Part shown: in pieces, positions 7,469-16,025 of the stretch
Numbering within the stretch: position 1 is the stretch's first letter
Layout of the letters: each line of letters begins with the position of its first letter
Origin: Chlamydiales bacterium
GTDB taxonomy: Bacteria > Chlamydiota > Chlamydiia > Chlamydiales > JAACFD01
Direction: 5' to 3'
Assembly: GCA_009937555.1 (NCBI GenBank)
Contig: JAACFD010000002.1
Coordinates: 1-31,836 of the forward strand
Length of the DNA stretch: 31,836 nt
The notes under the pieces: generated by a model
Told to the model about the DNA's origin: nothing
The model's database searches: none
The model's input: the letters and a program-made list of their open reading frames with translations, nothing else
Made by a program: the position numbers and the translations under genes

Positions 7469-8631
7469 CGTGGAATAAGCAGCTGCTGGTCCTCATAGAT
7501 AGTATCTGAGTATAAATGATTATGCCGCTTTATATACTGAGCTGAAATATTGAACTTCTTTGAAAGTCCCCATAACGTATCATTTTTCTTCACTCGATAA
7601 ACCTTGCCCTTATTCCCCTTTTGAAACTTGGCTAACTCAGGCCCTATAGAATCATTATTTTCTTGCTTATCTTGCTGGAGCAACCTTTCGGCTTTTACCC
7701 ACAACTCTTTTCTGTCCTCTTCTTGTAAGAGACGTCTTAAAAAGAAGTGCGCACTTGGCTCAGAAAGGCTCATCTGCCTTAATACAACCCGTAAATGCTT
7801 GTCTTCAAAAAACCTAAGAATAAAATCGCTATCTGTTTCAATAAGAACATCTGTCGCTTTTACTGAACCTATTGCAATATAGTCTAAAAGTAACTGTCTA
7901 CGTTTATCTAAGCTCATATCTTGAGCTCGTCTCTGACCTTTGTAAAACTCTTCTAAGAGGTCCCAGTGTCCCTCAAGTAATAAAGCTAGTACATCAGCTT
8001 TACTGAGCTTTTTGCTACCTCGGTTGATTAAGGTAAAGAAAGTATAGAACTCAGGAGTATTATAGAAAGCCTCTTTTAAGCTTCTTTCATCGTAAAAACC
8101 TAATTTTAAACGTCTAAAAAGCCCTCTAGAGTTAAAGGGCCAGCGCTCAGTTTGTAAAAATGAAGTAACGTGCTCTCGCTGGCTAGCAACTAGCCCCAGC
8201 ACTACAGTTAACTCTTCTTCTCCAGAAGTATGACCAAAGGTTAGCTTTCTGCTCAAATAGCCTTCCATACCCAAAGCTCTGTTTAAATCGAATTCATAAT
8301 AACTAATTAAATATGAAAGCGATAAATCTCCGACGATAAAATCATCGGTTATTTTATTGTTATTACCTAGCTCCTCAACCAGTCTAGCGTAAGTCATTTT
8401 AGAAAAAGAGGACAGATAAGGCCTGATAGCACCTTTAAGCTCATCTGAAACAGATACCAATTCTCCGTGGGGACTAAAGTCATACACCTTTTTTTGATCC
8501 TTAACAGACAATGAGTTATAAACAGACACAAAGAAAAGCGCGACGTTTAACGCCAAAGACAAAATGAGAAAATTACCCATTCTCCTAAGCTGCTTCATCA
8601 AAAAAAACTGTTTCTCCCAACGTCTTTGCAT
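7465..8631 (-). CDS. LysM-domain membrane-anchored protein (CT474-like)
   Basis: The 388-residue protein has a basic N-terminus, one transmembrane segment (about 19-38), a large helical region without recognised domains, and a C-terminal LysM module (about 344-388; VYRVKKNDTLWGLSKKFNIS then QLLIPR). LysM binds N-acetylglucosamine-containing glycans such as peptidoglycan, so the topology implied is an inner-membrane anchor with a periplasmic glycan-binding tail. The middle part carries repeated charged helices resembling a scaffold. Position between yidD and pheT, on the opposite strand, matches CT474 of C. trachomatis as I recall it. A role at the peptidoglycan ring used in chlamydial division is a reasonable inference but is not shown by the sequence. 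AGAGG lies close before ATG 8631. Confidence 0.75.
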   Translation of the reverse strand: MQRRWEKQFFLMKQLRRMGNFLILSLALNVALFFVSVYNSLSVKDQKKVYDFSPHGELVSVSDELKGAIRPYLSSFSKMTYARLVEELGNNNKITDDFIVGDLSLSYLISYYEFDLNRALGMEGYLSRKLTFGHTSGEEELTVVLGLVASQREHVTSFLQTERWPFNSRGLFRRLKLGFYDERSLKEAFYNTPEFYTFFTLINRGSKKLSKADVLALLLEGHWDLLEEFYKGQRRAQDMSLDKRRQLLLDYIAIGSVKATDVLIETDSDFILRFFEDKHLRVVLRQMSLSEPSAHFFLRRLLQEEDRKELWVKAERLLQQDKQENNDSIGPELAKFQKGNKGKVYRVKKNDTLWGLSKKFNISAQYIKRHNHLYSDTIYEDQQLLIPR

Positions 8632-8736
8632 AAACCTCTAAGATCAATTTAAAACATAGGCTTTATAAGCATTCATTCAATTGTTTTAATAACTTATTTT
8701 CCTCTTAAGTGGAAGCTGCTTTTTGGCTTTATCCAA

Positions 8737-8765
8737 TTGAAACTTTTTGTTATAACTAATAGATT
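8737..8765 (+). promoter_or_regulatory. Probable pheT promoter
   Basis: TTGAAA (8737-8742), a 17-base spacer and TAGATT (8760-8765) give five of six and four of six matches to the sigma70 consensus. A start near 8772 would leave a leader of about 30 bases before ATG 8803. The upstream in-frame TTG at 8737 is part of this -35 element, which argues against it as a start codon. Confidence 0.4.
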
Positions 8766-8802
8766 AAAAAGTCTTACCTTTCAATGTTTAAAAGGGAAAA
8801 AC

Positions 8803-11220
8803 ATGAAGCTACCTTTATCCTACTTGAAAAAATTTATTGATCATAAACTAAATAATGAAAAGCTATCCCAGACCTTAACTTTAGCAGGATTGGAAGTAGA
8901 TGCTATCGAAAGAAGAAAGCTTAATTTTGAAAATGTTGTAGCTGCTAAAGTAGTAGATTGCCAACCTCACCCAGATGCAGAAAATCTCCAAATAGCAACA
9001 GTCTCTGATGGTTCTCAACAGTTCCAAGTAGTCTGCGGTGGCAGTAACTGTAGAACTGGTATTATTACAGCTTATGCTAGAGTTGGCTCTGTTTTATTTA
9101 AAGACGAAGAGAAACCTTTAAAGATAAAAAAAGCTAAGCTACGCGGTATCGAATCTTTTGGTATGCTATGTGCAAAAGAAGAGCTAGGACTAGAAGAAAG
9201 CAGCGATGGCATTTTAGAAATGCCTGAAAATACCCCTTTAGGCTGTCCTTTAGATGAAATTTTCTCAGAAGATATTATTGAAATCAGTTTGACTCCCAAT
9301 CTTGCTTACTGTGCCAGTCTACTGGGGGTTTCTAGAGAACTTTCAGCTATTTTATCTATTCCCTATAAAAAACCAGAAATAGCTATTAAAGAAGATAGCT
9401 CACTAGGTGCAATAGGTGACTACTTATCTGTTGAAGTAAAAGATTTTCATCAATGCCCCAGATATAGTGCAAGAATGGTCAAAGATGTTAAAGTAGCGCC
9501 TTCACCTGATTGGCTTAAACAATTTCTGGAAGACGCTGGAATTAGAAGTATCAATAATATTGTAGATGTTACTAATTTTGTACTACTTGAACTTGGCCAA
9601 CCCTTACATGCCTTTGACTATAACTTAATTGAAGATAAGAAAATTATTGTACAAAGCGCTTCTAAAGGTGAAAGCCTGCAAACATTAGACGAACAAGTGC
9701 GCCAACTTCAAGAGGGCGATATCCTTATTTCTGATGCTAGAAAGCCTATTGCACTAGCAGGTATTATGGGCGGTCAAAATTCTGAAATTCAAGAGAATAC
9801 AACTGATATTGTTATTGAAGTAGCCAACTTTAACCCTCAGAGTATTCGAAAAACAAGCAAAAAGCTAGGACTACAAACAGACTCTTCATGGCGATTTGAA
9901 AGAGGCTGTGATCCCTGCATAATCCCTTTTGCTCTTGACAGGGCTGCCCAACTCATTGCAGAACTTGGCAATGGAAACATTGTCCCTGGAGTTATTGACT
10001 GCAAAAAATCAGACTTTGCTAGGAGAAAGATTAGCTGCAAAGCAAGCTTTATCAATCAAAGATTAGGCACACATTTAAGTCTAAGTGAACTAGAAGAAAT
10101 ATTTAAGTCTCTCGAATTTGGGGTAAAAGTTGAAAATCAAGAAACACTACATCTGACTATTCCTTCTTACCGATACGATGTAGAAGAGAAAATAGACCTT
10201 GTAGAAGAAACAGCAAGGATTTATGGCTATAACAATATTCCTCGTTCTACTCCACACTACGCTCCCTCCCAATTACCTGACATCCCGATACATACCTTCT
10301 CTAGAAAGCTCCATCAGTTCTTTTCTGGATACGGACTTTCTGAGTTCATTACTAATGACTTAATTAACCCTGAAACCTGTAAAAGCATTTTTAAAACGCT
10401 GTTTCCTCAAAACTCCTTAATAAAGCTGCTTAATCCAGGCTCTATTGAGCATTCTATGATGAGGCCATCACTCCTTCCAGGAATGCTAAGTTGTTTAAAA
10501 CAAAATATTGCTCATTACCAAACTAGCTTACAAGCTTATGAGATTGGGAAAATTCATTTTAAAAATGATCAGGGCAGCTTTAGTGAACAGATGGTTGCAG
10601 GAATTATCCTCACAGGAGAACGAACTCCTGGAGGCTGGGAAACCCATGAAGAGCGAGTTGACTTCTTTGACATTAAAGGAACTGTCGAAACTCTACTTGA
10701 ATACTACCAGATAAGCAACTTCCAGTTAAAGACTTCGGATCTATCATGCCTACACCCTCATCGCCAAGCTAACTTGTATATTGGAGATAAAGAGATAGGT
10801 ATTCTTGGAGAGCTTCACCCTGAAGTTACTCAACTATTTGATATTGACCAAAGGGTATATTTTGCTGAACTAAACTTAGAAGTTCTTAGACAGGCTTGCC
10901 CAAATGCAAAATCTGTGCAATTTACTCCTCTTAGCCTATACCCAGGCTCAGAGAGAGATTGGACCTTAATAGTAAAAGAAGACACAAGTATAGAGGAACT
11001 TAATAACGAGTTTAATGCTAATAAGCCAAAACACTTAGAAAGCTTTAAACTTAAGGATATCTTTAGAGGTGGCCCAATTAAGCAGGATCATAAAAGCCTT
11101 ACATTCAATTTTGTTTACAGGAGTCAAAAGAAGACATTAGCCTCTGAACAGGTTGAGAAGGAACATGAAAAGTTTAAAGAAAAGGTTTCCGAAAAACTAT
11201 CTCATACCTTAGTCTTATAA
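8803..11220 (+). CDS. pheT: Phenylalanine--tRNA ligase beta subunit
   Basis: The 805-residue product is the normal length for bacterial PheT, which pairs with PheS to charge tRNA-Phe. The domain order is complete: the N-terminal MKLPLSYLKKFI start, the tRNA-binding OB module (about 40-150, with CQPHPDAENLQIATV), the B3/B4 editing region (INNIVDVTNFVLLELGQPLHAFD), the B5 domain (about 400-480), the catalytic-like B6/B7 core and the C-terminal ferredoxin-like anticodon-binding domain (from about 710; PLSLYPGSERDWTLIV). ATG 8803 is preceded by AAAAGGGA. A longer frame from TTG 8737 adds 22 residues foreign to the family. It is followed 31 bp later by the MORN lipoprotein gene, as CT475-CT476 in C. 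trachomatis; pheS is not in the window. Confidence 0.95.
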   Translation: MKLPLSYLKKFIDHKLNNEKLSQTLTLAGLEVDAIERRKLNFENVVAAKVVDCQPHPDAENLQIATVSDGSQQFQVVCGGSNCRTGIITAYARVGSVLFKDEEKPLKIKKAKLRGIESFGMLCAKEELGLEESSDGILEMPENTPLGCPLDEIFSEDIIEISLTPNLAYCASLLGVSRELSAILSIPYKKPEIAIKEDSSLGAIGDYLSVEVKDFHQCPRYSARMVKDVKVAPSPDWLKQFLEDAGIRSINNIVDVTNFVLLELGQPLHAFDYNLIEDKKIIVQSASKGESLQTLDEQVRQLQEGDILISDARKPIALAGIMGGQNSEIQENTTDIVIEVANFNPQSIRKTSKKLGLQTDSSWRFERGCDPCIIPFALDRAAQLIAELGNGNIVPGVIDCKKSDFARRKISCKASFINQRLGTHLSLSELEEIFKSLEFGVKVENQETLHLTIPSYRYDVEEKIDLVEETARIYGYNNIPRSTPHYAPSQLPDIPIHTFSRKLHQFFSGYGLSEFITNDLINPETCKSIFKTLFPQNSLIKLLNPGSIEHSMMRPSLLPGMLSCLKQNIAHYQTSLQAYEIGKIHFKNDQGSFSEQMVAGIILTGERTPGGWETHEERVDFFDIKGTVETLLEYYQISNFQLKTSDLSCLHPHRQANLYIGDKEIGILGELHPEVTQLFDIDQRVYFAELNLEVLRQACPNAKSVQFTPLSLYPGSERDWTLIVKEDTSIEELNNEFNANKPKHLESFKLKDIFRGGPIKQDHKSLTFNFVYRSQKKTLASEQVEKEHEKFKEKVSEKLSHTLVL

Positions 11221-11251
11221 GTAATCTAATTTAATCACGTACGAGGAAGCT

Positions 11252-12214
11252 ATGCATCTCAGGTTTTTTTCCGCCACAGTTTTAGCTATCAGCTTATTAT
11301 TTTCTTGCCAGGCTCGTAAGCCTCAAAGCAAAGACATTGTTAAAGTTAGCTATGTACACCGCTATGGCGTACCTATCTCTTCTGAAGATTGGGAAACACT
11401 AGGTAAAACAGGTGAAGTTGAAACCCTATTAAAAACAGGGGTCAAAATTACAAGATCTTACAAAGATGGAATTCTTGATGGCAGATCTACAACTACCTAC
11501 CCTCACTCCGAAGTAGTAAAGAAAGAAGAAGTCTTCAAAAACGGTATTTTAGCTTCACAGCAAGTCAACTACACAAATGGTACCCCTCAAGAGCAAGTCG
11601 ACTTCCTAGATTCAGGAAAACGAGTTAAGATTTGGTATGAAAGCGGGGCTCCTAAAAGTATTGAGACGTTTCAAAAGAATTTGCTTGTTGATGCGCAGTA
11701 TTTCAATGACAAAAACGAGATGGACGCAAAAGTTGAGAACATGAATGGTATTAGAAAAATTCGTGATAACTTTGGCAGAATCGTTACTATTGATAATATT
11801 GTAGATGGTAAAATGGCACTTCAAACCACTTTCCACCCTAACCAAGACCCTCAAGCAATTACCCCTTACCAGAATGACTTTATTCATGGCGAACGTAAAA
11901 CATTCCTTTCTAAGGGTATACCTAATACTATTGAACAGTGGGAAGGTGGCAAACAACATGGCGTGACCGTTTCATTTATCAATGGAGAGAAAAGCGCTTC
12001 TACTGTTTATGTTAACGGCAAAAAGCACGGTGTTGAACTGCGATATGCTAATGATGGTAAGGATATTGTTGAGGAAATACACTGGGCCTCTGGTATAAAG
12101 CATGGCGCTATGCGTACATTCCTGCCTAACAACAAAACACAAATTGAACATTACTTCAGAGGACGATTAGTCTCAAAGGTTATGTTTGATGAGCTAGAAG
12201 AGAAAGCTCGATAA
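11252..12214 (+). CDS. MORN-type repeat lipoprotein (CT476-like)
   Basis: The 320-residue protein begins with a signal peptide ending in LLFSC (Cys19), a probable lipobox, so it is likely a lipid-anchored envelope protein. The rest is built of short beta-hairpin repeats of MORN_2/YwqK type, with motifs such as YKDGILDGRSTTTYP, YENG-like turns, GKKHGVELRYANDG and SGIKHGAMRTF, strongest between residues 55-110 and 215-300. Such repeats serve as binding scaffolds; no enzyme motif is present. GAGGAAG precedes the ATG. It shares the pheT transcript and is closed by a strong terminator. I recall a hypothetical gene in this position in Chlamydia (CT476). Function unknown. Confidence 0.75.
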   Translation: MHLRFFSATVLAISLLFSCQARKPQSKDIVKVSYVHRYGVPISSEDWETLGKTGEVETLLKTGVKITRSYKDGILDGRSTTTYPHSEVVKKEEVFKNGILASQQVNYTNGTPQEQVDFLDSGKRVKIWYESGAPKSIETFQKNLLVDAQYFNDKNEMDAKVENMNGIRKIRDNFGRIVTIDNIVDGKMALQTTFHPNQDPQAITPYQNDFIHGERKTFLSKGIPNTIEQWEGGKQHGVTVSFINGEKSASTVYVNGKKHGVELRYANDGKDIVEEIHWASGIKHGAMRTFLPNNKTQIEHYFRGRLVSKVMFDELEEKAR

Positions 12215-12225
12215 TCACATATTAT

Positions 12226-12261
12226 AAGCCTAACAGTCTTAAAGGATTGTTAGGCTTTTTT
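12226..12261 (+). terminator. Rho-independent terminator of pheT-MORN unit
   Basis: AAGCCTAACA at 12226-12235 pairs with TGTTAGGCTT at 12248-12257. The loop is about 12 bases and a run of six T ends at 12261. It lies 12 bases after the lipoprotein stop. Confidence 0.9.
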
Positions 12262-12342
12262 CATTATTTCTTACTTTTCACACTTTTGGCATCCTTTTTG
12301 CTCTTTTTTCTATCAAAATATAAATAGGAAAATGAGGCGTAA

Positions 12343-12567
12343 ATGATTAGCAAAAAGGACCTTCTTAAAAAAATAGCTGTTCTTGAATCTTTAAATGATC
12401 AACTGGCTATGGAACTTAAGTATGTAGATCAATTATTGAAAAAAGTAGGCTTTTCTGAAGGTTTAGAAAGTGTTAAAACAGCCTCAGAGGAAATCATTGA
12501 CAGTGAAGATATTGAGCTAGAATTTAACGAGATTGATCGAGATGACGAAGACTCCAGTAAAGATTAA
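12343..12567 (+). CDS. Small acidic coiled-coil protein, uncharacterised
   Basis: The 74 residues split into a basic-amphipathic helix (1-36, with heptad-like leucines: LLKKIAVLESLNDQLAMELKYVDQLL) and a strongly acidic C-terminal tail (50-74, mostly Asp and Glu). GAGGCG precedes the ATG, and TTGCTC about 40 bases upstream followed by TATAAA could be its promoter. The gene sits between the pheT terminator and the SNF2 gene, sharing a TTAA double stop with the latter. I do not recognise the family. The helix-plus-acidic-tail shape suits a chaperone or nucleic-acid-mimic partner, but nothing in the sequence proves it. Confidence 0.6.
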   Translation: MISKKDLLKKIAVLESLNDQLAMELKYVDQLLKKVGFSEGLESVKTASEEIIDSEDIELEFNEIDRDDEDSSKD

Positions 12568-15134
12568 CTCAAAAGAAACTGGACATCATCTTCTGTTAAC
12601 TTGCTATCAATACTATCTATCATATCATTAGCAAGCTCTTGTTTTTGCTCTTTCAGCTCAAGCATTTTCTCTTCTACAGAATTTGTCATTAAGTACCTGT
12701 AAGCAAATACACGCTCTAGACGACCTAAGCGGTGAGCTCGGTCAATAGCCTGCTTCTCTACAGCTGCGTTCCACCATGGATCATATAAAAAGACATAATC
12801 AGCAGCTGTTAAATTAAGGCCTACTCCCCCCACTTTTAAACTCAGCAACAGAATAGAGCTTTCAGAAGCATTCTGAAAAGAGTTTGCCTTTTGCTCCCTT
12901 TCTTTAAGCGCTGTTTGCCCATCAATATAGTCAACTGCTAACCCTCTATCTCTCATGTTATCCCTTAAAATGCTTAAAACTGTTGTAAACTGACTAAAGA
13001 CTAACAGTTTCTTGCCCTCACTAACTACCTGCTCCGCATCTTGTAAGACTTGCTGCAGCTTAGCCCCTTCTTGTAGATGAGGAACAAGCAACTGAGGGAG
13101 GCAGCAGAACTGTCTTAACCTTAATAGCTTTTCTAATGGATTTAGATCGCTATCTCGTAAAATTGCATCATAAGCCTGTTTTTCCTCTTCGCTCAAATTA
13201 AGCCAGACTATCTTTTCTACTTTTTCAGGCAGTTCTTTTAAAACTTCACTTTTCCTTCTTCTGAGCATAAATGGATTTAAAAGATGCTTCACTTTTACTT
13301 CATCTGTTGATACTTTTTGAATTTGCTCTCGATCAAAAGGAAATAGAAAGGTAAGAATAGACAGGACATCTGATAGAGAATTTTCCAGTGGAGTTCCACT
13401 TAAAGTTAAGCGAAATCGAGAAGGTAGAAGCAGAATAGATGAAAAAAGCTGTGTATTTTCGTTTTTTAGAAATTGAGCTTCATCACAAATAAAACAATCA
13501 CAGCTAAATTTAGATAAACGCTCTGCATGTAGCCTAGCCTGAGAATATGAGATAATCAAAATATCAATATTTTCAGGAATATCTCCTTGAAATATTTCAG
13601 CTCTTGCTTCTGGTAAAAAACGTGAAATTTCATGTTTCCAGTGTCCCTGTAGAGTCTTAGGACACATAATAAGATGAGTTTTACTACTTTTTAACGATGC
13701 TAAAAAAGCTAAAACTTGAACAGTTTTTCCTAGCCCCATCTCATCGGCAAGTAATGCCCCATAACCACAGTAGTATTTCTCTCGAAGCCACTTCACTCCT
13801 ACCTCTTGGTATGAACGTAACTCTCCTTGAAAGCCATGAAGTTGATAATTTTTACTACTATCTTTGGAACGTAATAGCTCTGGTTTATTAAAGCGCTTAG
13901 CAAGATCTTCAGCTTTAGATAGAAAAACCTTTCTTAGCTTAAAACCATTATCCTCTGCTTCAAGATAGTCAAGAGTCTCCCCAAGCTCATCATGTATTTT
14001 CTCAAAAGGCAAAACTAGATCTATACCCTTCATGCAAATGCTACGAGTTTTACTTTTTACCGCATCTATGCAATTTTCTAGAGATAGCTCTCCATAATCC
14101 TCATAACTTAGGGAAAGATGTAGAGTAAACGAAGCATCTGAAGGGGTAAGCTCACATTGTAAATTTTTACAAAGTAGTAACTCTTGCCCTTTTTCTGATA
14201 TCAGCTTCCACCCTAGCTCTTTCAACATTTCTAGATTTTCATAAAAGTTACTGCTGTCACAGATAAAACAACTACTACCTCTATCTACACAAGTAATGCC
14301 TAGATCATCAAGGTCCTCAAGAAAGAGTAATTCTCTTTTAGAGTCTCTTGTTAAGAAGTTACCATTTACTTCAACCTCTTGACTAGGGTCATAAGCTTCG
14401 ATAAAACTATCCCCATAGTCAAACTCGACAGAACACAACTTAAGCTGATTGTTTTTAAACCTTAAAATAGGTGTTAGAGCTACCTCCTGCTTACCTTGTT
14501 TCTCAAACTCCAGCTCTACACCATCTGGACTATCTGCATAATACTTTTGTATCTTATCCACGGTACGCTGGTTTAAAACCTTTTCCTCTTTCCAAAGCTC
14601 TTTAAGAAAGTATGGGTCAAAGTCTTCCGGAAGAATGCATAGCCTATCATGAAATAACACAAAGCTCTGAGGCCCTTCATAAAAGGCTAGAGCATCTTTG
14701 ATATATTCATCCTTTTGTAAACCTGTTTGAATAGACAAGGAATAGCTGTAGTTTCCAGTAGCCTCATTTAAAAGCACTTTAAGTTTAGAGAGAGTGTCTG
14801 AATACCCTACAACTTTAGAGTTAAAGAAAAGCCGCTTTTTAATAGCTAATTCTCTTAGATAAAAACAAAGCTTCTTCTTTCCTAAATAAAGTGTTGAGAA
14901 GTTTAAAGAATGCCTCCCCTCATACCGACCAGAGCTTCTTAACTGCTTTACATGCTCTTCCATCAAACTTTTAAGTAAAGTATCCGAGGCAAAAGTGCTC
15001 TGGAGCTGATCTTCTGTGATCAGACGTGCTGAAGGGCTAGCTTTCCCTGAGGGAGAAAGCTGCAGTTTAAGCTTTAAACCACTACTCCCCTCAAAGCTAT
15101 ACTTAGTAAGTACGTGCACATTCCATTCTTTCAT
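12564..15134 (-). CDS. SNF2-family DNA-dependent ATPase / helicase-like protein
   Basis: The 856-residue protein has a 430-residue N-terminal region of unknown fold and a standard SWI2/SNF2 motor. Motif I is ADEMGLGKT (Lys470). Motif II is DEAQ (551-554), not the more common DEAH, and motif III is LSGTPLENS (578-586). The C-terminal lobe has LLVFSQFTTV, GGVGLNLTAADYVFLYDPWWN and the motif VI stretch QAIDRAHRLG. Such proteins translocate on duplex DNA and remodel protein-DNA complexes; chlamydiae carry at least one (CT708, from memory), which may act on their histone-like proteins. No SWIM zinc motif is evident at the N-terminus. The stop TAA lies in a TTAA shared with the convergent acidic-protein gene. 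ATG 15134 is 54 bp from the divergent DUF116-like gene. Confidence 0.9.
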   Translation of the reverse strand: MKEWNVHVLTKYSFEGSSGLKLKLQLSPSGKASPSARLITEDQLQSTFASDTLLKSLMEEHVKQLRSSGRYEGRHSLNFSTLYLGKKKLCFYLRELAIKKRLFFNSKVVGYSDTLSKLKVLLNEATGNYSYSLSIQTGLQKDEYIKDALAFYEGPQSFVLFHDRLCILPEDFDPYFLKELWKEEKVLNQRTVDKIQKYYADSPDGVELEFEKQGKQEVALTPILRFKNNQLKLCSVEFDYGDSFIEAYDPSQEVEVNGNFLTRDSKRELLFLEDLDDLGITCVDRGSSCFICDSSNFYENLEMLKELGWKLISEKGQELLLCKNLQCELTPSDASFTLHLSLSYEDYGELSLENCIDAVKSKTRSICMKGIDLVLPFEKIHDELGETLDYLEAEDNGFKLRKVFLSKAEDLAKRFNKPELLRSKDSSKNYQLHGFQGELRSYQEVGVKWLREKYYCGYGALLADEMGLGKTVQVLAFLASLKSSKTHLIMCPKTLQGHWKHEISRFLPEARAEIFQGDIPENIDILIISYSQARLHAERLSKFSCDCFICDEAQFLKNENTQLFSSILLLPSRFRLTLSGTPLENSLSDVLSILTFLFPFDREQIQKVSTDEVKVKHLLNPFMLRRRKSEVLKELPEKVEKIVWLNLSEEEKQAYDAILRDSDLNPLEKLLRLRQFCCLPQLLVPHLQEGAKLQQVLQDAEQVVSEGKKLLVFSQFTTVLSILRDNMRDRGLAVDYIDGQTALKEREQKANSFQNASESSILLLSLKVGGVGLNLTAADYVFLYDPWWNAAVEKQAIDRAHRLGRLERVFAYRYLMTNSVEEKMLELKEQKQELANDMIDSIDSKLTEDDVQFLLS

Positions 15135-15188
15135 ATTATTCCCTAAACTTTATAATGAGAGCTTATTTTAACATGTAAGCTGAATACT
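15135..15188. promoter_or_regulatory. Short divergent promoter region (SNF2 / DUF116-like)
   Basis: Only 54 bp separate two divergent start codons. A TTTATAATG core at 15149-15157 gives TATAAT (15151-15156) rightward and TTATAA leftward, the latter 17 bases from a TTACAT. Overlapping divergent -10 boxes are likely. The rightward -35 is poor (CTTTCA). Confidence 0.35.
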
Positions 15189-16025
15189 ATGAACCCTGAA
15201 AACCCTTTAAAAATGTTCGCGCCGTCCATCGAAAATGAATGGCAAAAGAAACGCAAAGAGTTAGAGAAAAGCGAGGCAGAGGCCAAAAAACGCTTACAAC
15301 TAAAAGGCTTTAAAACACTGCCTAAAATGCCCGGCATTACAGCTGATACCAGAAAAAATCTCCACCTTAAAAGCGTAGTCTATATGCTACGGCACGATAA
15401 AGGGTTTAGAATTTTAAAGAATGTTCTAAAAAAACCCTTTAAATACCCTTTCCGGTTTATTCGCTCTTTTTTCAGCAAGCAATCTTACACTAGAGACAAT
15501 GACTTTTTTTTCTATGGCATTAAGAGTGAAAATGAATTTTCAGATTTACTCAACAAAGATAACAGCCTACTTTTAGTAGGTTTTTCCTACTGCCATAAAC
15601 CTTTAGAGTGTCCTTCAGGGAGATTTAATGACCAGTGTGTTAACCAATCTAACAACCCTATTTGCCAGCAATGCTTTATCTCAAAATCTATTAACCTGTT
15701 ACCAGAAAATAAAGTTACCCCTTTAATTATACCTACTGTGCACTACATTGGAAATGCTGTGTTTGACATCTCTCACCAGAATCCTAACAAGCAAATACTT
15801 TTTATCATTACAGCATGCGAAATGACTCTTGAAATGTTTGGAGACTGGGGAAATATGGTAAACATCAAAGGTATAGGCGTAAGACTTGACGGTAGAATCT
15901 GCAATACCATGAAAGCATTTGAACTTTCGGAATCTGGAATCAAGCCAGGCCTTACCGTGGTACTACCTGAAACTCAGGAAAAAATACTAGAACTTATTAA
16001 GAAAGCCTATAAACGTTATACCTGA
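15189..16025 (+). CDS. DUF116-like cysteine-rich protein
   Basis: The 278-residue protein has a lysine-rich helical N-terminus (to about 100) and a C-terminal domain (125-250) with Cys135, Cys141, Cys150, Cys159, Cys162, Cys210 and Cys238. The pattern (LLLVGFSYC, CQQC, IITACE, GIGVRLDGRICNT) fits DUF116, a family with a cysteine cluster that may bind metal. The function is unknown even in better-known bacteria. No membrane segment is convincing. There is no clear ribosome site before ATG 15189; a second in-frame ATG lies at 15213. The stop overlaps the convergent trhO gene by 10 bp. The family assignment is from motif spacing only. Confidence 0.6.
   Translation: MNPENPLKMFAPSIENEWQKKRKELEKSEAEAKKRLQLKGFKTLPKMPGITADTRKNLHLKSVVYMLRHDKGFRILKNVLKKPFKYPFRFIRSFFSKQSYTRDNDFFFYGIKSENEFSDLLNKDNSLLLVGFSYCHKPLECPSGRFNDQCVNQSNNPICQQCFISKSINLLPENKVTPLIIPTVHYIGNAVFDISHQNPNKQILFIITACEMTLEMFGDWGNMVNIKGIGVRLDGRICNTMKAFELSESGIKPGLTVVLPETQEKILELIKKAYKRYT

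Noticed and set aside
8737..8802. TTG start extending PheT by 22 residues
   Set aside because: The codon overlaps a likely -35 box, and family members begin at the MKLPLSYLKKF segment.
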